Source: Pelagophyceae sp. CCMP2097
Lineage: Eukaryota > Sar > Pelagophyceae
Length of the DNA: 33,661 bases
Assembly: GCA_026770575.1 (NCBI GenBank)
Contig: MU657440.1
Coordinates: 25,452 to 59,112 of the forward strand
Reading direction: 5' to 3'
Positions 1-9,335 of this stretch are shown here, in pieces. The translations under genes and the position numbers were made by a program. The notes beneath the pieces were generated by a model. It was not told the DNA's origin and did no database searches. It was given only the letters and a program-made list of their open reading frames with translations. Each line of letters begins with the position of its first letter. The first letter of the stretch is position 1.

Positions 1-1
1 G

Positions 2-1015
2 AGCCGCAACATCCACATCAGGGATCTCGAGGTGCTGCCGTCTGACGACGCCACATTCGAGCCGTCGCAAGCTCCGCCGAGCTGGACGGAGAAGCTGCAA
101 GAGGAGCGGGCGACCACCGTGGCGGCACGAGCCGTGCAGGTTGGCGCGCGGGTCTGCCTCGTGAGCGACTCGGCGCGGCGCGGCGTCGTTGAGTCACAAG
201 GCATTGAAGGCTGGTGGGCCGTGCAGTTCGCCGACAAGAGCCGCAACTTTCGCGCCAACGACCTCGAGGTGCTGCCGTCCGACGACACCTCGTTCGAGCC
301 GTCGCAAGCTCCGCAAAATGCCAAGGAGAGGAAGCAGGAGAAGCGGGCCAGTTCCGTGGACCGGGCGCTGAAAGCAGCGACTCCACCGACTGCCGCATCG
401 AGCCGCAAACGCCGCGCCGAGGCCTCTGACGACGCGGGTGCCGCCGCCGCAGCCGAGGCCTTTGCCGACGGCGAGGAGCCCGGCGACGGTGCTTCGGACG
501 ACGAGCCGCGAGTGAAGCGGCTGCGAGACTTCGGCGCCGAGGCGCTCGAGTCGGCGCCGCTGTTCAGCAGCTCCGATTACGCGCACCGGGAGATCGCGCG
601 GCTGCCGGCGCTCGTCGGCGGCGCGCTCGTCGAAACGATCGACGTCGACGCGGACGGAGCCGTCGAGGCCGCGGCCGAGGCCGCTGCACGACGCCGTGCG
701 ACGGCGGCGCCAGCGAGCGGCCTCGCCGCCCTCGTCTCGCTCCACGCGTCACACGAGACCATTTTCGTTGCGATCAAGGAGGAGCGAGACGACCACGAGG
801 ACGAGTGCAAGACGGCGCACAAGTTCATTGAGCGGCAGAAGGATGTGATTGGCGGCCTGAAGGAAGAAAACAGTGGCCTGCGGCGGGAGATCGACGGCCT
901 GCGGCGGGAGGCGCAGCGCCGCGACATCGCGCTCGAGGCCGCCGTCGCCGAGCTCGAGGCCCACGCCATCGAGGCGTCGCCGCCGACGACGAGGCGACGC
1001 GCGCGCCCGAGGTGA
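2..1015 (+). CDS. Tudor/KOW-like repeat protein with C-terminal coiled coil (5' partial)
   Basis: The frame is already open at base 2, so the true start lies upstream. About 337 residues are visible. A segment ending in DLEVLPSDD..FEPSQAP occurs twice, at bases 2-80 and 239-315, 237 bases (79 codons) apart. Between them sits a small beta-barrel-like module (VGARVCLVSDSARRGVVE, then GWWAVQF) of the kind seen in Tudor, KOW or chromo-like domains. An acidic, alanine-rich linker with a basic KRRAEA stretch follows. The last third (about residues 255-325) is a charged helix rich in E, R and L with heptad spacing, so probably a coiled coil. The stop is TGA at 1013-1015. I do not recognise a named family. 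A chromatin or nuclear adaptor role would be a guess from the Tudor-like fold and basic patches. Confidence 0.75.
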   Translation, partial: SRNIHIRDLEVLPSDDATFEPSQAPPSWTEKLQEERATTVAARAVQVGARVCLVSDSARRGVVESQGIEGWWAVQFADKSRNFRANDLEVLPSDDTSFEPSQAPQNAKERKQEKRASSVDRALKAATPPTAASSRKRRAEASDDAGAAAAAEAFADGEEPGDGASDDEPRVKRLRDFGAEALESAPLFSSSDYAHREIARLPALVGGALVETIDVDADGAVEAAAEAAARRRATAAPASGLAALVSLHASHETIFVAIKEERDDHEDECKTAHKFIERQKDVIGGLKEENSGLRREIDGLRREAQRRDIALEAAVAELEAHAIEASPPTTRRRARPR

Positions 1016-1655
1016 ACGCGCGCCGAGGCCTATGACGACAGCGCGGGCGCTGCGGCCGAGGCCTCGAACGTCGGCGCGGGCGACGCGCTGCGGGTGCCCC
1101 GAGCCTCGAGGTCATCGGCGCGACGACAGCGGCGCAACGACTGCGGTGCTCCTCGACTGCGCGCGTCTTGCGCCAAGTGCCTCGACGGCTTTTGCGATCG
1201 CCTTTGCGGGCCGGCGCCGTCGTCGACTGCCGGCGCGAGCGCGATGCCGACTAACCACGACCTGATTACTAGAAGTGTGGCCTTGCGGCACTCCGGAGCG
1301 GCATCCTCGAGAAACCCCAAGGAGATGGCACACGCCGAGTAAGGCATGAAACGGAGAGCCAGGCCCCGCCGGGCTGCTTCGAGTCGAGTCCCAGGGTATA
1401 TCGGAGATTCTAGGATATGCCTCCGGCGGTCTGTGAAGAGTCCGCGCGCGGGCCCCGGGGGCGCCCTTGCTTTGCCAAACCCCGTGCGATCTCGAGGGAC
1501 GCAGTCGCGCTACTCTCGGCCTGCTTTAAGTCCCCACACGCAACACCCACCATCACGACCCTAGCAGCACCTGACCACGTGCGGTGTGAGCACAGCGTGA
1601 GATCTCTGCGTCACTCCGCAACGTCCAAAGGCCCCTTCCGGACACGTATGAGATG
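1016..1655. other. Intergenic region, no supported gene
   Basis: No reading frame here has convincing protein character. The first 50 bases after the upstream stop resemble bases 413-460 inside that gene (both read RRAEA.DD, then an alanine run), so a piece of the coding sequence is repeated beyond the stop. The rest looks like 3' flank of the first gene facing the 3' end of the first SET gene. Confidence 0.5.
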
Positions 1656-3315
1656 CTAGCGTCTTCTCCTCTTAGATGTGCTCGGCGGTGTCGACGGCGC
1701 GGGCGCTTGATTGGCCGCGGCCTCGTGCGGCTCGGGGCGCGGCTCGGGACCGGCGGCAGGCTCGGGGATGCCGTACTGTCTGCGGATGTGCGCGAGAGCG
1801 GGGTCTGCGGCGCCGTCGTCGGTAAAGTAGTCGGTCGTGATCTCCTCGCCCGCTTGAATATCAAAACGCGCGACGACGTGCATCGTCGACCCGAAGATCT
1901 CGCGCTCCGTGTTGACCAGACGGCTCGGCGCGTGGTTGAGGAAGGAGGCAAGGCAGAAGAGTGCAGAGCCGAGACCTGATGACAAACGATATGAAATACC
2001 TTCCCGTTGCGGCACTCGCTCCGTGTCTGGCGCCGCGAGGGCCGTCCCACGGCGTCAACCTCGCCTCTGATGCCGCTCACGATTGCGTTTCCCGGCCGGA
2101 CGCGGGCTTTTGGCCTTCGTCCCCAGACCCAAACGCGTTGAGCACAATGACGCGCGCGGCCCGGGCGGCGCTGACCGGCGGCGAATCGCCGGGAAGAGCG
2201 CCGTCGGAAAAGAGCGCCATGGCGGGCACGTCGGACCGCGCCTCGCCGTAGTAGAGGCACGCGATTCGCGCCCGCAGGAGCGCATCACCGGCGAGCCCAG
2301 AGACCAAAGCGGAGACGAGGTCTGCCTTGGACCCGGCCAGCGATCGGCCGTCGCCGGCGAGCATGGAGTGCTGCCTTGAGCCCGACGGCACTTTTACGCT
2401 CGCCAAGGCGCGCTCTTTCAGTAATAGTTCGCCTTTTGCCACGAACCGCGCGGCCACGAGGCCGCGGCCGTGCGCGACGAGCGCCACTTCCACGGGGCCG
2501 ACGAAATTGCCCGATGCGGTGGCGCGCGGCGGCGGTTCGTGCGCGCCGCAGAGGTTGCTCGGGTGCTGCGGCTCGTGCGCACCGCAGAGGTTGCTCGGGT
2601 TGTCGATTCGCAGCTCTCGCGCGCCGGTCATGCCGCAACGCATATAAGGCTGCTTCACCGCGAGGCGCAGGCCGGCGGGGAATTGCTTCTCGACTTCCGC
2701 GCGGCTCGTCTCAGGGCTCGTGGCGTTGTGCAGGGCGAGCGTCGTCGAGGCGCCGGAATCGTCATCCACAACGGCCGAGATTGCAGAGACGCCCGTGAAC
2801 TTGGTGGCGGAAACGGCCAAAGTGAGCCACACAACGCGGCCGAAATGGACCGTGTCCACTTGAAGGTCTGCTATCGAGATGGGCCTTAGGTCTTCGACGG
2901 CCGCGTCGCAGAGGTTTGCTTCCGAGACCTCATCCGTAAAAATGACAGTCTTCTGCGCGCCGCCGTGGCGCCGCAGCAATCCGTCGAGCTTGAGCTGCGC
3001 GTCGACCGAATCGTGCTGCGCTAAAAGGTCTTTTCGATTGGGTTGGAAGCCACCGTCGCACACCGTCTTCCACCTCTCCCGCATGTCCGGCGTGACCTGG
3101 CGCGTCGCTTCGACGGAAAAGCGGATGCCGTGGAACGCGGCGCGCTTGCTCGGCGACAGCTTTGTCACGTCGTCGTCGGCGCCGACGCCAGTCAGCTCCG
3201 CGAGATCGCGCGATAAACGCGGCTCCAGGCGCGCGGCCCACGTGCTCGCAAAGCGGCGCGCCGGGCGACAGCAGATCGGGCCAAGGTAGACCGCGCGCGG
3301 CGACGCGCGCAGCAT
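1656..3315 (-). CDS. SET-domain protein, array copy 1
   Basis: Predicted lysine methyltransferase-like protein of about 506 residues in two exons (3315-2115 and 1975-1656). The start at 3315 was chosen because MLRASPRAV aligns with the starts of the three paralogues; the open frame upstream is a shadow of the neighbouring gene's tail. The N-terminus is arginine-rich without acids and contains RRFAST, a typical mitochondrial presequence. A shared middle module (LRPISIADLQVD to KQPYMR) precedes the SET core: GRGLVAARFVAKGEL, then FLNHAPSRLVNT, then GEEITTDYF. The Asn-His pair and the terminal Tyr of SET enzymes are kept; the usual Cys after NH is not. The exons join in frame only with a GC donor (GAAG|GCCAAA); the nearby GTGAGC at 2080-2075 gives the wrong phase. 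A 36-base internal duplication is unique to this copy. Target unknown. Confidence 0.82.
2534..2605 (-). repeat. 36-bp in-frame tandem duplication inside SET copy 1
   Basis: Two copies of a 36-base unit encode PSNLCGAHEP twice. The other three SET paralogues have only one short NPGNV or NPCNV segment at this place, so the duplication arose in this copy and adds 12 residues in what is probably a loop between the N-terminal module and the SET domain. Confidence 0.9.
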
Positions 3316-3526
3316 GGCTCTCCAGGCGCCGCGCAGCCCGTCGTCTTTGGAACCGACCTTTTTCCTTCGCCGAATTTGGCGATCACTTCGGTGAGAGACG
3401 TCGACCGGAGTGTGTGGGGAAGAGAACGGCGGGCGTTGCCGCTTCTGTGTGCGTCCACGCGTCTGGTCTTTGTCGAGGATAATATGTTCGGAGGGCCCCG
3501 TGGTGCGCAGGGAGGCCATAGGAGGG

Positions 3527-5113
3527 TTATCGCTTCTTCTTTTTACTCGAAGGCGGGGCCACTTTGTGACCGGGTCGAGATGTGAAGAGCTGGTCGGCAC
3601 GCAGGAGGACTCCCGCGATCGGGGCGACGGGTTCGCCGCCCGCGATCGGGGCGACGGGCTTCACGGGCGACCCCGGCGCGGCGCGGGCGATCGGGTCGGA
3701 GGCGACGATCGGCTCGGCGCGGACGATGGGCTCGGCGCGGGCGGGCGGATCGGGGCGGGGCGGGGCGGGCTCGGGGATGCCGTAGTGCGCGCGTCTGATT
3801 TCGAGCGCGGCGTTTGTTGTGCCGTCGTCGTCAAAATAAGTCGTGGTCAACTCCGTCCCCGCCGCCAAGTCGCCGCGCGCGGACACCAGCATCGTGTCGC
3901 CGACGTCCTCCCGCGACGTGGTGGTGTATCTGTTGGGCGCGTGGTTCAAAAATGAAGACAGCCCGAAGATGACGCCTTCGCCCTCGCCGCCGAAAGAGTT
4001 CAAATGAAGGACGCGCGCGGTTTGCGCGGCGCTGATCTGCGGCACGTTTTGCGGCGGCGCGGCGCCGTCGGCATACAAAGCCACGTCGGGCACGTCGGAC
4101 CGCGGCGAGCCGTCGCAGAGGCAGGCGATGCGCGCCCGCAGGAGCGCGTCGTCGGCGAGGCGTAAAACCAAAGCGGCAAGAAAGTCGACCTTGCCGCCGT
4201 CCCATTGCCGGCCGTCGCTCGAGATCAAGAACTTTTTCTCCGAGGGGGTGTCCAACGTCGCGAGGGCGCGCTCCTGGAAGAGCACCTCGCCGCGGCGCAC
4301 CGCGCGCGTCGTCACCAGGCCGCGGCCGCGACCCTCGATCAGAGCTATCTTGATCGGGCCGACGACGGTGGCCGAGTCGGTGGTTGCGGAGTCGGTGCGC
4401 GCCTCGTCGTCCGCGTTCAGCCGCACGCCCGCGTCGGCCCGCACGACGTTGCCGGGGTTGTCGACACGGAGGCTGCGGTTGCAATCAACGACGCGGTAGT
4501 ACGGCTCCTTGATCGCGAGCCGGAGGCCGCGCGGGAACTTGGCCGCGATTTCTGCGGGGCTCGAATCGTGTCGCACGGCGTTGTAGAGGTAAAGCGTCGT
4601 CGACTCGTCCTCGTCGTCGTCGACGACGGCGACGACCGACGACGTCGTAAACGCCGCGTCGGCGGCGAGCGTGACCCAGAGCACGCGTCCGACGTGGACC
4701 GTGTCCACTTTTAGGTCGGCGAGGGAGATTGCCCTCAGGTCTTCGATGGGCGCGTCGCAGACGTGAGCCGCGGAGACGTCGTCAGCGTAGACGAAGGCTT
4801 CCTCGCGGGGCTGCGCCTGCTGCGCGAGCAGGTCGCGGCGCGTGGCCACGCAGCCGCCGGCGCACACCATACGCCACAGCGCGACCACCTCGGGCCGCAA
4901 GCGCCGCTCCATCTTAGCGTCGAATCGCACTTCTTGGAAAGCCGTGTTCCTACTCGGCGGCAACGTGGCCAGATCCATCCCGCGGCCGACGCCCGTCAGC
5001 GCCGAAATGTCCTCCAAGAGGCGCGGTTCCATGCCGTCGCTCCAGGCCCACGCGCTCGCGCGGCGCCGCGGCGCCGCACGATACGCCGCGCGCAGCGCGC
5101 GCAGAGCGCGCAT
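3527..5113 (-). CDS. SET-domain protein, array copy 2
   Basis: A single exon of 528 residues. The start at 5113 gives MRALRALRAAYRAAPRRRAS, an arginine-rich amphipathic leader like those of the paralogues; the open frame extends further upstream but without homology. The shared module runs through LRAISLADLKVD and IKEPYYRVVD. The SET motifs are GRGRGLVTTRAVRRGEVL, FLNHAPNRYTTT and TELTTTYFDDDG. A Pro/Ala-rich low-complexity tail with repeated AEPIV and PVAPIAG units precedes the conserved end ADQLFTSRPG..VAPP and a KKKKR terminus. It is divergent from the WD40 gene starting near 5337. Its middle is almost identical to copy 3, suggesting recent exchange. A mitochondrial protein methyltransferase is the best guess; no substrate is evident. 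Confidence 0.86.
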   Translation of the reverse strand: MRALRALRAAYRAAPRRRASAWAWSDGMEPRLLEDISALTGVGRGMDLATLPPSRNTAFQEVRFDAKMERRLRPEVVALWRMVCAGGCVATRRDLLAQQAQPREEAFVYADDVSAAHVCDAPIEDLRAISLADLKVDTVHVGRVLWVTLAADAAFTTSSVVAVVDDDEDESTTLYLYNAVRHDSSPAEIAAKFPRGLRLAIKEPYYRVVDCNRSLRVDNPGNVVRADAGVRLNADDEARTDSATTDSATVVGPIKIALIEGRGRGLVTTRAVRRGEVLFQERALATLDTPSEKKFLISSDGRQWDGGKVDFLAALVLRLADDALLRARIACLCDGSPRSDVPDVALYADGAAPPQNVPQISAAQTARVLHLNSFGGEGEGVIFGLSSFLNHAPNRYTTTSREDVGDTMLVSARGDLAAGTELTTTYFDDDGTTNAALEIRRAHYGIPEPAPPRPDPPARAEPIVRAEPIVASDPIARAAPGSPVKPVAPIAGGEPVAPIAGVLLRADQLFTSRPGHKVAPPSSKKKKR

Positions 5114-5336
5114 CGCGAAAGGAGCCGACGTCGCGATGCGGGTCCGGCGTCGCCCGCGACGCTGCGGGTGTGGATCCGCAGTCGAAAGGCACCGGGCGCT
5201 GGCGGCGCGGACGGCGCCTTTTCGCCTTCGCCAAATCACGATCCAAATTGTTTTGTAAAAATCGAGTGCAGAAAAATACGTCGGGGCGGCAGTGACTCGC
5301 ACGCGCGCTGGCCTCGCTCTCTGCCCGGGTGCGCCC
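5114..5336. promoter_or_regulatory. Shared divergent promoter, SET copy 2 / WD40-A
   Basis: These 223 bases separate the start of SET copy 2 (minus) from the predicted WD40-A start (plus). The stretch near 5236-5280 is clearly less GC-rich than its surroundings. No TATA element is obvious. The equivalent spacer in the second unit is 7971-8149; both end in the same GGGTGCGCCCATGGACGTCGG context at the WD40 start. Confidence 0.55.
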
Positions 5337-6193
5337 ATGGACGTCGGCGAGGCGCGACGAGCCCGGGGTCCCTCATCGGCGCCCCAAGACGCGCGCCGCG
5401 CCGCCGCCGCGGTCCTCGACGTCTTTGAACTGAGCGACCTCCTCGCGCTCACCTGCGGCTGGCGGCCTCGCCGAACGCGCTCTGCGTGACGAAACACGTC
5501 GTTCGAGCTGCGCGGGGCGTGGCCTCAGCCGTGCGCAGGCTCGTCTTGGAGGACCGGTGGAAGGGCCGAATTTTGAAGGGCACCGCAATACTCAGGGGGA
5601 ACACCGACGAGGTCTGGAGCTGCGCGTTCTCGCCCGACGGCAAGCGCATCCTCACGGCGAGCTTCGACAAGACGGCGCGGTTGTGGGACGCCGAGACAGG
5701 CGCGCCGCAGAAGACGCTCGAGGTGCACACCAGCAACGTCAAAAGCTGCGCGTTCTCGCCCGACGGCACGCGCATCCTCACGGCGAGCGTGGACAAGGTG
5801 TAGATCTGGGACACGGAAACGGCTGCACTCCTGTCGACGCTCGAGGGGCACACCGGCTTGGTCATGTGCTGCGCGTTCTCGCCCAACGGCGAGCGCGTCG
5901 TGACGGCGAGCGTTGACAAGACGGTGCGGCTCTGGGACGCCGAGACGGGCGCGCTGCAGGCGACGCTCGAGGGGCACATCAGGGAAGTCAACTGCTGCGC
6001 GTTCTCGCCCGACGGCACGCGCATCGTGACGGCGGGCTGGGACACGTCGGCGAAGATCTGGGACGCCGAGACGGGCGCGCTGCTGCTGACGCTCGAGGGG
6101 CACACCTGCGCCGTCAAGTGCTGCGCGTTCTCGCCCGACGGCGCGCGCGTCGTGACGTCGAGCAGCGACGAGCTCTGGGAATTCGCACTCTAA
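5337..6193 (+). pseudogene. WD40-repeat protein A, disrupted copy
   Basis: Five WD40 blades are encoded (units of about 42 residues, e.g. GHTGLVMCCAFSPNGERVV, ending RLWDAETGAL), behind an N-terminal helix VLDVFELSDLLAL that looks F-box-like. Compared with WD40-B, this copy lacks one base near 5451, which shifts the frame. It also carries TAG at 5801-5803 where B has TGG (the W of the blade motif IWDTETAAL). It has one blade fewer and a 9-base in-frame loss in the last blade. The blades after the TAG stay open to TAA at 6191-6193. The most likely reading is a pseudogene. Readthrough or assembly error cannot be excluded from sequence alone. If ever functional, it was a propeller adaptor, perhaps for a ubiquitin ligase; that role is inference. 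Confidence 0.8.
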
Positions 6194-6530
6194 CGTCATG
6201 GGTGCCCTCTTTCGGGTCTGACTCTAGACTCGAGTCGGATCGGATACTCGGACGACGCCCGCTTTTGGAACCCGCTTGTACTACTTCCAGCTCAGGTCTC
6301 GAGACCGCGGTATTGTGGCGCGTGTGTCAGTCGCGGCGTCTGGTTCGGATGCGGCGCGTGGTTCGGGTCAGCTCGCGGTCTCTCGGGTCGGGGGCTCGGG
6401 TCGGCTCGCGGTCGTCGGGACCGTCGCGTCGAGCGTCCACGTGCGCGTCTCTCTGGAACGTTCGAGGGGATTCTCCGTTTGAAGGACCCCATGCTGCGCA
6501 GAGAGGCCATGAGGAGGGTTTCTTCTTCTG
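6194..6530. other. Convergent intergenic region between WD40-A and SET copy 3
   Basis: No gene is supported. The region holds simple GGGTC/GGCTCGCGGTC repeats around 6355-6420 and an imperfect TCGAGTC-rich patch near 6220-6310. The last 60 bases match the flank beyond the other SET stops, so they are probably SET 3' untranslated sequence duplicated with the gene. Confidence 0.5.
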
Positions 6531-7970
6531 TTATCGTTTCTTCTTTTTGGCTGTGCTCGCAGGCGGCGACGCCTTGCTGGCCGGTCGAGAGGTGAAGAGC
6601 TGGTCGGCAAACAGGACGAAGGGCTCGTCGCGGACGGGCGTCATCGCGGGCTCGGGGATGCCAAAGTGCTCGCGTTTGGCCGCGGCGTCGGCACTGCCGT
6701 CGTCGTCAAAGTAAGATGTCGTGAGCTCCTCTTCCGCGTCCAAATCGTATCGCGCGACGACGGACATGGTGCCGTCTCGGACGCGCCGCGACGTGTTCAC
6801 TTCATCGTTTGGCGCATGGTTCAAAAACGAACTAAGTCCGAAAATGGCACCGTAACAGCCTTGACCAGAGTAACTGTTCAAGTCCATCACGCGCGCAACC
6901 CGCGCCGCGCTGACCTGCGGCACGCCTTGCGGCGATGCGGCGCCGGCGGCAAAGAGCGAAACGTCGGGCACGTCGGACCGCAGCGTTCCGTCGTAGAGGA
7001 ATGCCATTTTTGCTCGTAAAAGAGCGTCGTCGGCGAGGCCAGAGATGATCGCGGCAAGAAAGTCGACCTTGCCGCCGTCCCATTGCCGCCCGTCGCTCGC
7101 GATGAGAAACTTTTTCTCAGAGGGGGTGTCCAAGCTCGCGAGGGCGCGCTCCTGGAAGAGCACCTCGCCCTCGCTCACCGCGCGCGTCGTCACCAAGCCG
7201 CGCATGCGGCCCTCGGTCAAAACGATATCGACCGGGCCGACGACGGTGGCCGAGTCGATGGTTGCGATGGCCGAGTCGGTGCGCGCCTCGTCCGCGTTCG
7301 GCCGCATGACGTTGCCGGGGTTGTCGACGCGGAGGCTGCGGTTGCAATCAACGACGCGGTAGTACGGCTCCTTGATCGCGAGCCGGAGGCCGCGCGGGAA
7401 CTTGGCCGCGATTTCTGCGGGGCTCGAATCGTGCCGCACGGCGTTGTAGAGGTAAAGCGTCGTCGACTCGTCCTCGTCGTCGTCGACGACAGCGACGACC
7501 GACGACGTCGTAAACGCCGCGTCGGCGGCGAGCGTGACCCAGAGCACGCGTCCGACGTGGACCATGTCCACTTCAAGCTCTGCGAGGGAGATTGGCCTCA
7601 GGTCTTCGACTGAAACGTCGCAGACGTGAGCCGTGGAGACGTCGTCGGCGTAGACGAACGTTTCCTCGCGGGGCTGTGCCTGCGCCGCGAGCAGGTCGCG
7701 GCGCGTGGCTTCGCAGCCGCCGGCGCAGACCATTCGCCACATCGCGACCACCTCGGGCCGTAGCCGCCGCTCCATCTTCGCGTCCAAGCGCAAGAGGTGG
7801 AACGCCGTGTTCCGGCTCGGCGGTAACGTGGCGACGTCGACCCCGCGGCCGACGCCCGTCAGCGCATATATGTCCTCCAAGAGGCGCGGTTCCAGGCCGT
7901 CGCTCCAGGCCCATGCGCTCGCCGCGCGCCTGCGCGGCGTCGCACGCGACGCCGCGCGCAGAGTGTGCAT
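6531..7970 (-). CDS. SET-domain protein, array copy 3
   Basis: A single exon of 479 residues. The start MHTLRAASRATPRRRAASAW matches the leader of copy 2 and again predicts mitochondrial import. The N-terminal module (EPRLLEDIYALTGVGRG, LRPISLAELEVD, IKEPYYRVVD) is followed by the SET motifs RMRGLVTTRAVSEGEVL, FLNHAPNDEVNT and EELTTSYFDDDG. The NH pair and final Tyr are kept. The low-complexity tail of copy 2 is missing; the end ADQLFTSRPASKASPP with a KKKKR terminus is kept. Bases 7320-7566 differ from 4461-4706 of copy 2 at only about four positions, far less than the flanks. It is divergent from WD40-B. Confidence 0.86.
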   Translation of the reverse strand: MHTLRAASRATPRRRAASAWAWSDGLEPRLLEDIYALTGVGRGVDVATLPPSRNTAFHLLRLDAKMERRLRPEVVAMWRMVCAGGCEATRRDLLAAQAQPREETFVYADDVSTAHVCDVSVEDLRPISLAELEVDMVHVGRVLWVTLAADAAFTTSSVVAVVDDDEDESTTLYLYNAVRHDSSPAEIAAKFPRGLRLAIKEPYYRVVDCNRSLRVDNPGNVMRPNADEARTDSAIATIDSATVVGPVDIVLTEGRMRGLVTTRAVSEGEVLFQERALASLDTPSEKKFLIASDGRQWDGGKVDFLAAIISGLADDALLRAKMAFLYDGTLRSDVPDVSLFAAGAASPQGVPQVSAARVARVMDLNSYSGQGCYGAIFGLSSFLNHAPNDEVNTSRRVRDGTMSVVARYDLDAEEELTTSYFDDDGSADAAAKREHFGIPEPAMTPVRDEPFVLFADQLFTSRPASKASPPASTAKKKKR

Positions 7971-8149
7971 CGCTGCGATGCGCCCTTAAGGAGCCGACGT
8001 CGCACGCTCGAGCTCGCGCGAAGCTTGGTTCGGCGAGAGATGTGAAAGATCCGAGTCGCTAAACATGTCTAGGTTTGGCGCGACGCATCTGCTGGCCCCG
8101 GGCCGAAACACGTCGCGACGTCGTGGGCCTCACTCTCCCGGGTGCGCCC
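7971..8149. promoter_or_regulatory. Shared divergent promoter, SET copy 3 / WD40-B
   Basis: A 179-base spacer between the SET copy 3 start and the ATG at 8150. It corresponds to 5114-5336 in the first unit, but most of it has diverged except the last 40 or so bases before the WD40 ATG. No TATA or CCAAT element stands out. Confidence 0.5.
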
Positions 8150-9157
8150 ATGGACGTCGGCGCCTAGCGAGGCGGCGATGCGCAACGAGCCCGGGGTCCC
8201 TCCTCGGCGCCCCACGCGCGCCGCGCCGCCGCAGCGGTCCTCGACGTCTTTGAACTGAGCGACGTCCTCGCGCTCATCCTGCGGCTGGCGGCCTCGCCGA
8301 ACGCCCTCTGCGTGACGAAAGACGTCGCTCGAGCTGCGCGGGGCGTGGCGCCGGCCGTGCGCAGGCTCGTCTTGGAGGACCGGTGGAAGGGCCGAATTTT
8401 GAAGGGCACCGCAATCCTCGAGGGGCACACCGACAATATCGTCTTCAGCTGCGCGTTCTCGCCCGACGGCAAGCGCATCGTGGCGGCGGGCGACGACAAG
8501 ATGGCGCGGCTCTGGGACGCCGAGACAGGCGCGCTGCAGGTGACGCTCGAGGGGCACACCGGCGGCATCTCGTGCTGCGCGTTCTCGCCCGACGGCAAGC
8601 GCATCGTGACGGCAAGCAGCGACGGCACGGCGCGGCTCTGGGACGCTGAGACGGGCGCGCTGCTGACGACGCTCGAGGGGCACACCGGCGGCGTCAGGAG
8701 CTGCGCGTTCTCGCCCGACGGCACGCGCATCCTCAGAATGAGCCGCGACAAGACGGCGCGGTTGTGGGACGCCGAGACAAGCGCGTCGCAGAAGACGCTC
8801 GAGGTACACGCCCACGTCCTCACGAGCTGCGCGTTCTCGCCCGACGGCACGCACATTCTCATGGCGAGCGTGGACAAGGCGTGGATCTGGGACACGGAAA
8901 CGGCTGCACTCCTGTCGACGCTCGAGGGGCACACCGCCCAAGTCATGTGCTGCGCATTCTCGTCCGACGGCAAGCGCGTCGTGACGGCGAGCTGGGACGG
9001 GACGGCGCGGCTCTGGGACGCCGAGACGGGCGCGCTGCTGCTGTCGCTCGAGGGTCACACCCGCGCCGTCATGTACTGCGCGTTCTCGCCCGACGGCAAG
9101 CATCTCGTGACGTCGAGCTTTGACGGGACGGCGCGGCTGTGGGACGTCGCACTCTAA
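8150..9157 (+). CDS. WD40-repeat protein B (N-terminus uncertain)
   Basis: Six WD40 blades of about 42 residues: GHTDNI, GHTGGI, GHTGGV, VHAHVL, GHTAQV and GHTRAV openings, each with CAFSPDG or CAFSSDG and most with RLWDAET. An F-box-like helix (AVLDVFELSDVLAL) and a basic linker (VRRLVLEDRWKG) precede them. The blades are nearly identical except at positions after GHT and around .AS.D.T, which fall on the top face of a propeller. The homologous ATG at 8150 is followed by TAG at codon 6 (8165-8167). Either this copy is also damaged, or that TAG is a splice acceptor behind an unseen first exon; from 8168 to the TAA at 9155-9157 the frame is open. A ubiquitin-ligase or recognition adaptor role is inference from architecture. 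Confidence 0.8.
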
Positions 9158-9335
9158 TATCATGGGTGATGTCTCCTTGACTCGAGTGGGATCACGAGTC
9201 GACCGTCCGTCTTTCGAGTCTGACTCTCGGACGTGGCACGCGAGTCAGTCGTAAGAACCCGGCGGCGCCGCGGTGCGCAGCGAGGGCCACTATGAGGGGG
9301 CTCGCTTTTATGGACTTGCCTGACGGTGCCGTAGT

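Larger units (their letters stand above)
3527..9157. repeat. Tandemly duplicated SET + WD40 gene pair
   Basis: Bases 3527-6193 and 6531-9157 have the same layout: a minus-strand SET gene, a 179-223 base spacer, and a plus-strand WD40 gene whose end converges on the next SET gene. Gene starts, stops and the sequences just outside the stops correspond (for example TGCGCAG..GAGG..CCAT beyond the SET stops near 3500 and 6500). The offset is about 2.9-3.0 kb. SET copies 1 and 4 flank the pair units without an adjacent WD40 partner. Confidence 0.88.

Noticed and set aside
3316..3600. N-terminal extension of SET copy 1
   Set aside because: It overlaps the conserved tail of SET copy 2 in another frame and has no counterpart in the paralogues.
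8420..9140. CRISPR-like or satellite array
   Set aside because: The 126-base periodicity encodes WD40 blades in frame; there are no short palindromic repeats with unique spacers.
8069..9163. Long open frame antisense to WD40-B
   Set aside because: GC-rich repeats with high third-position GC keep the opposite strand open. The translation is Arg-rich and repeats only because the WD units repeat; no start context or domain.
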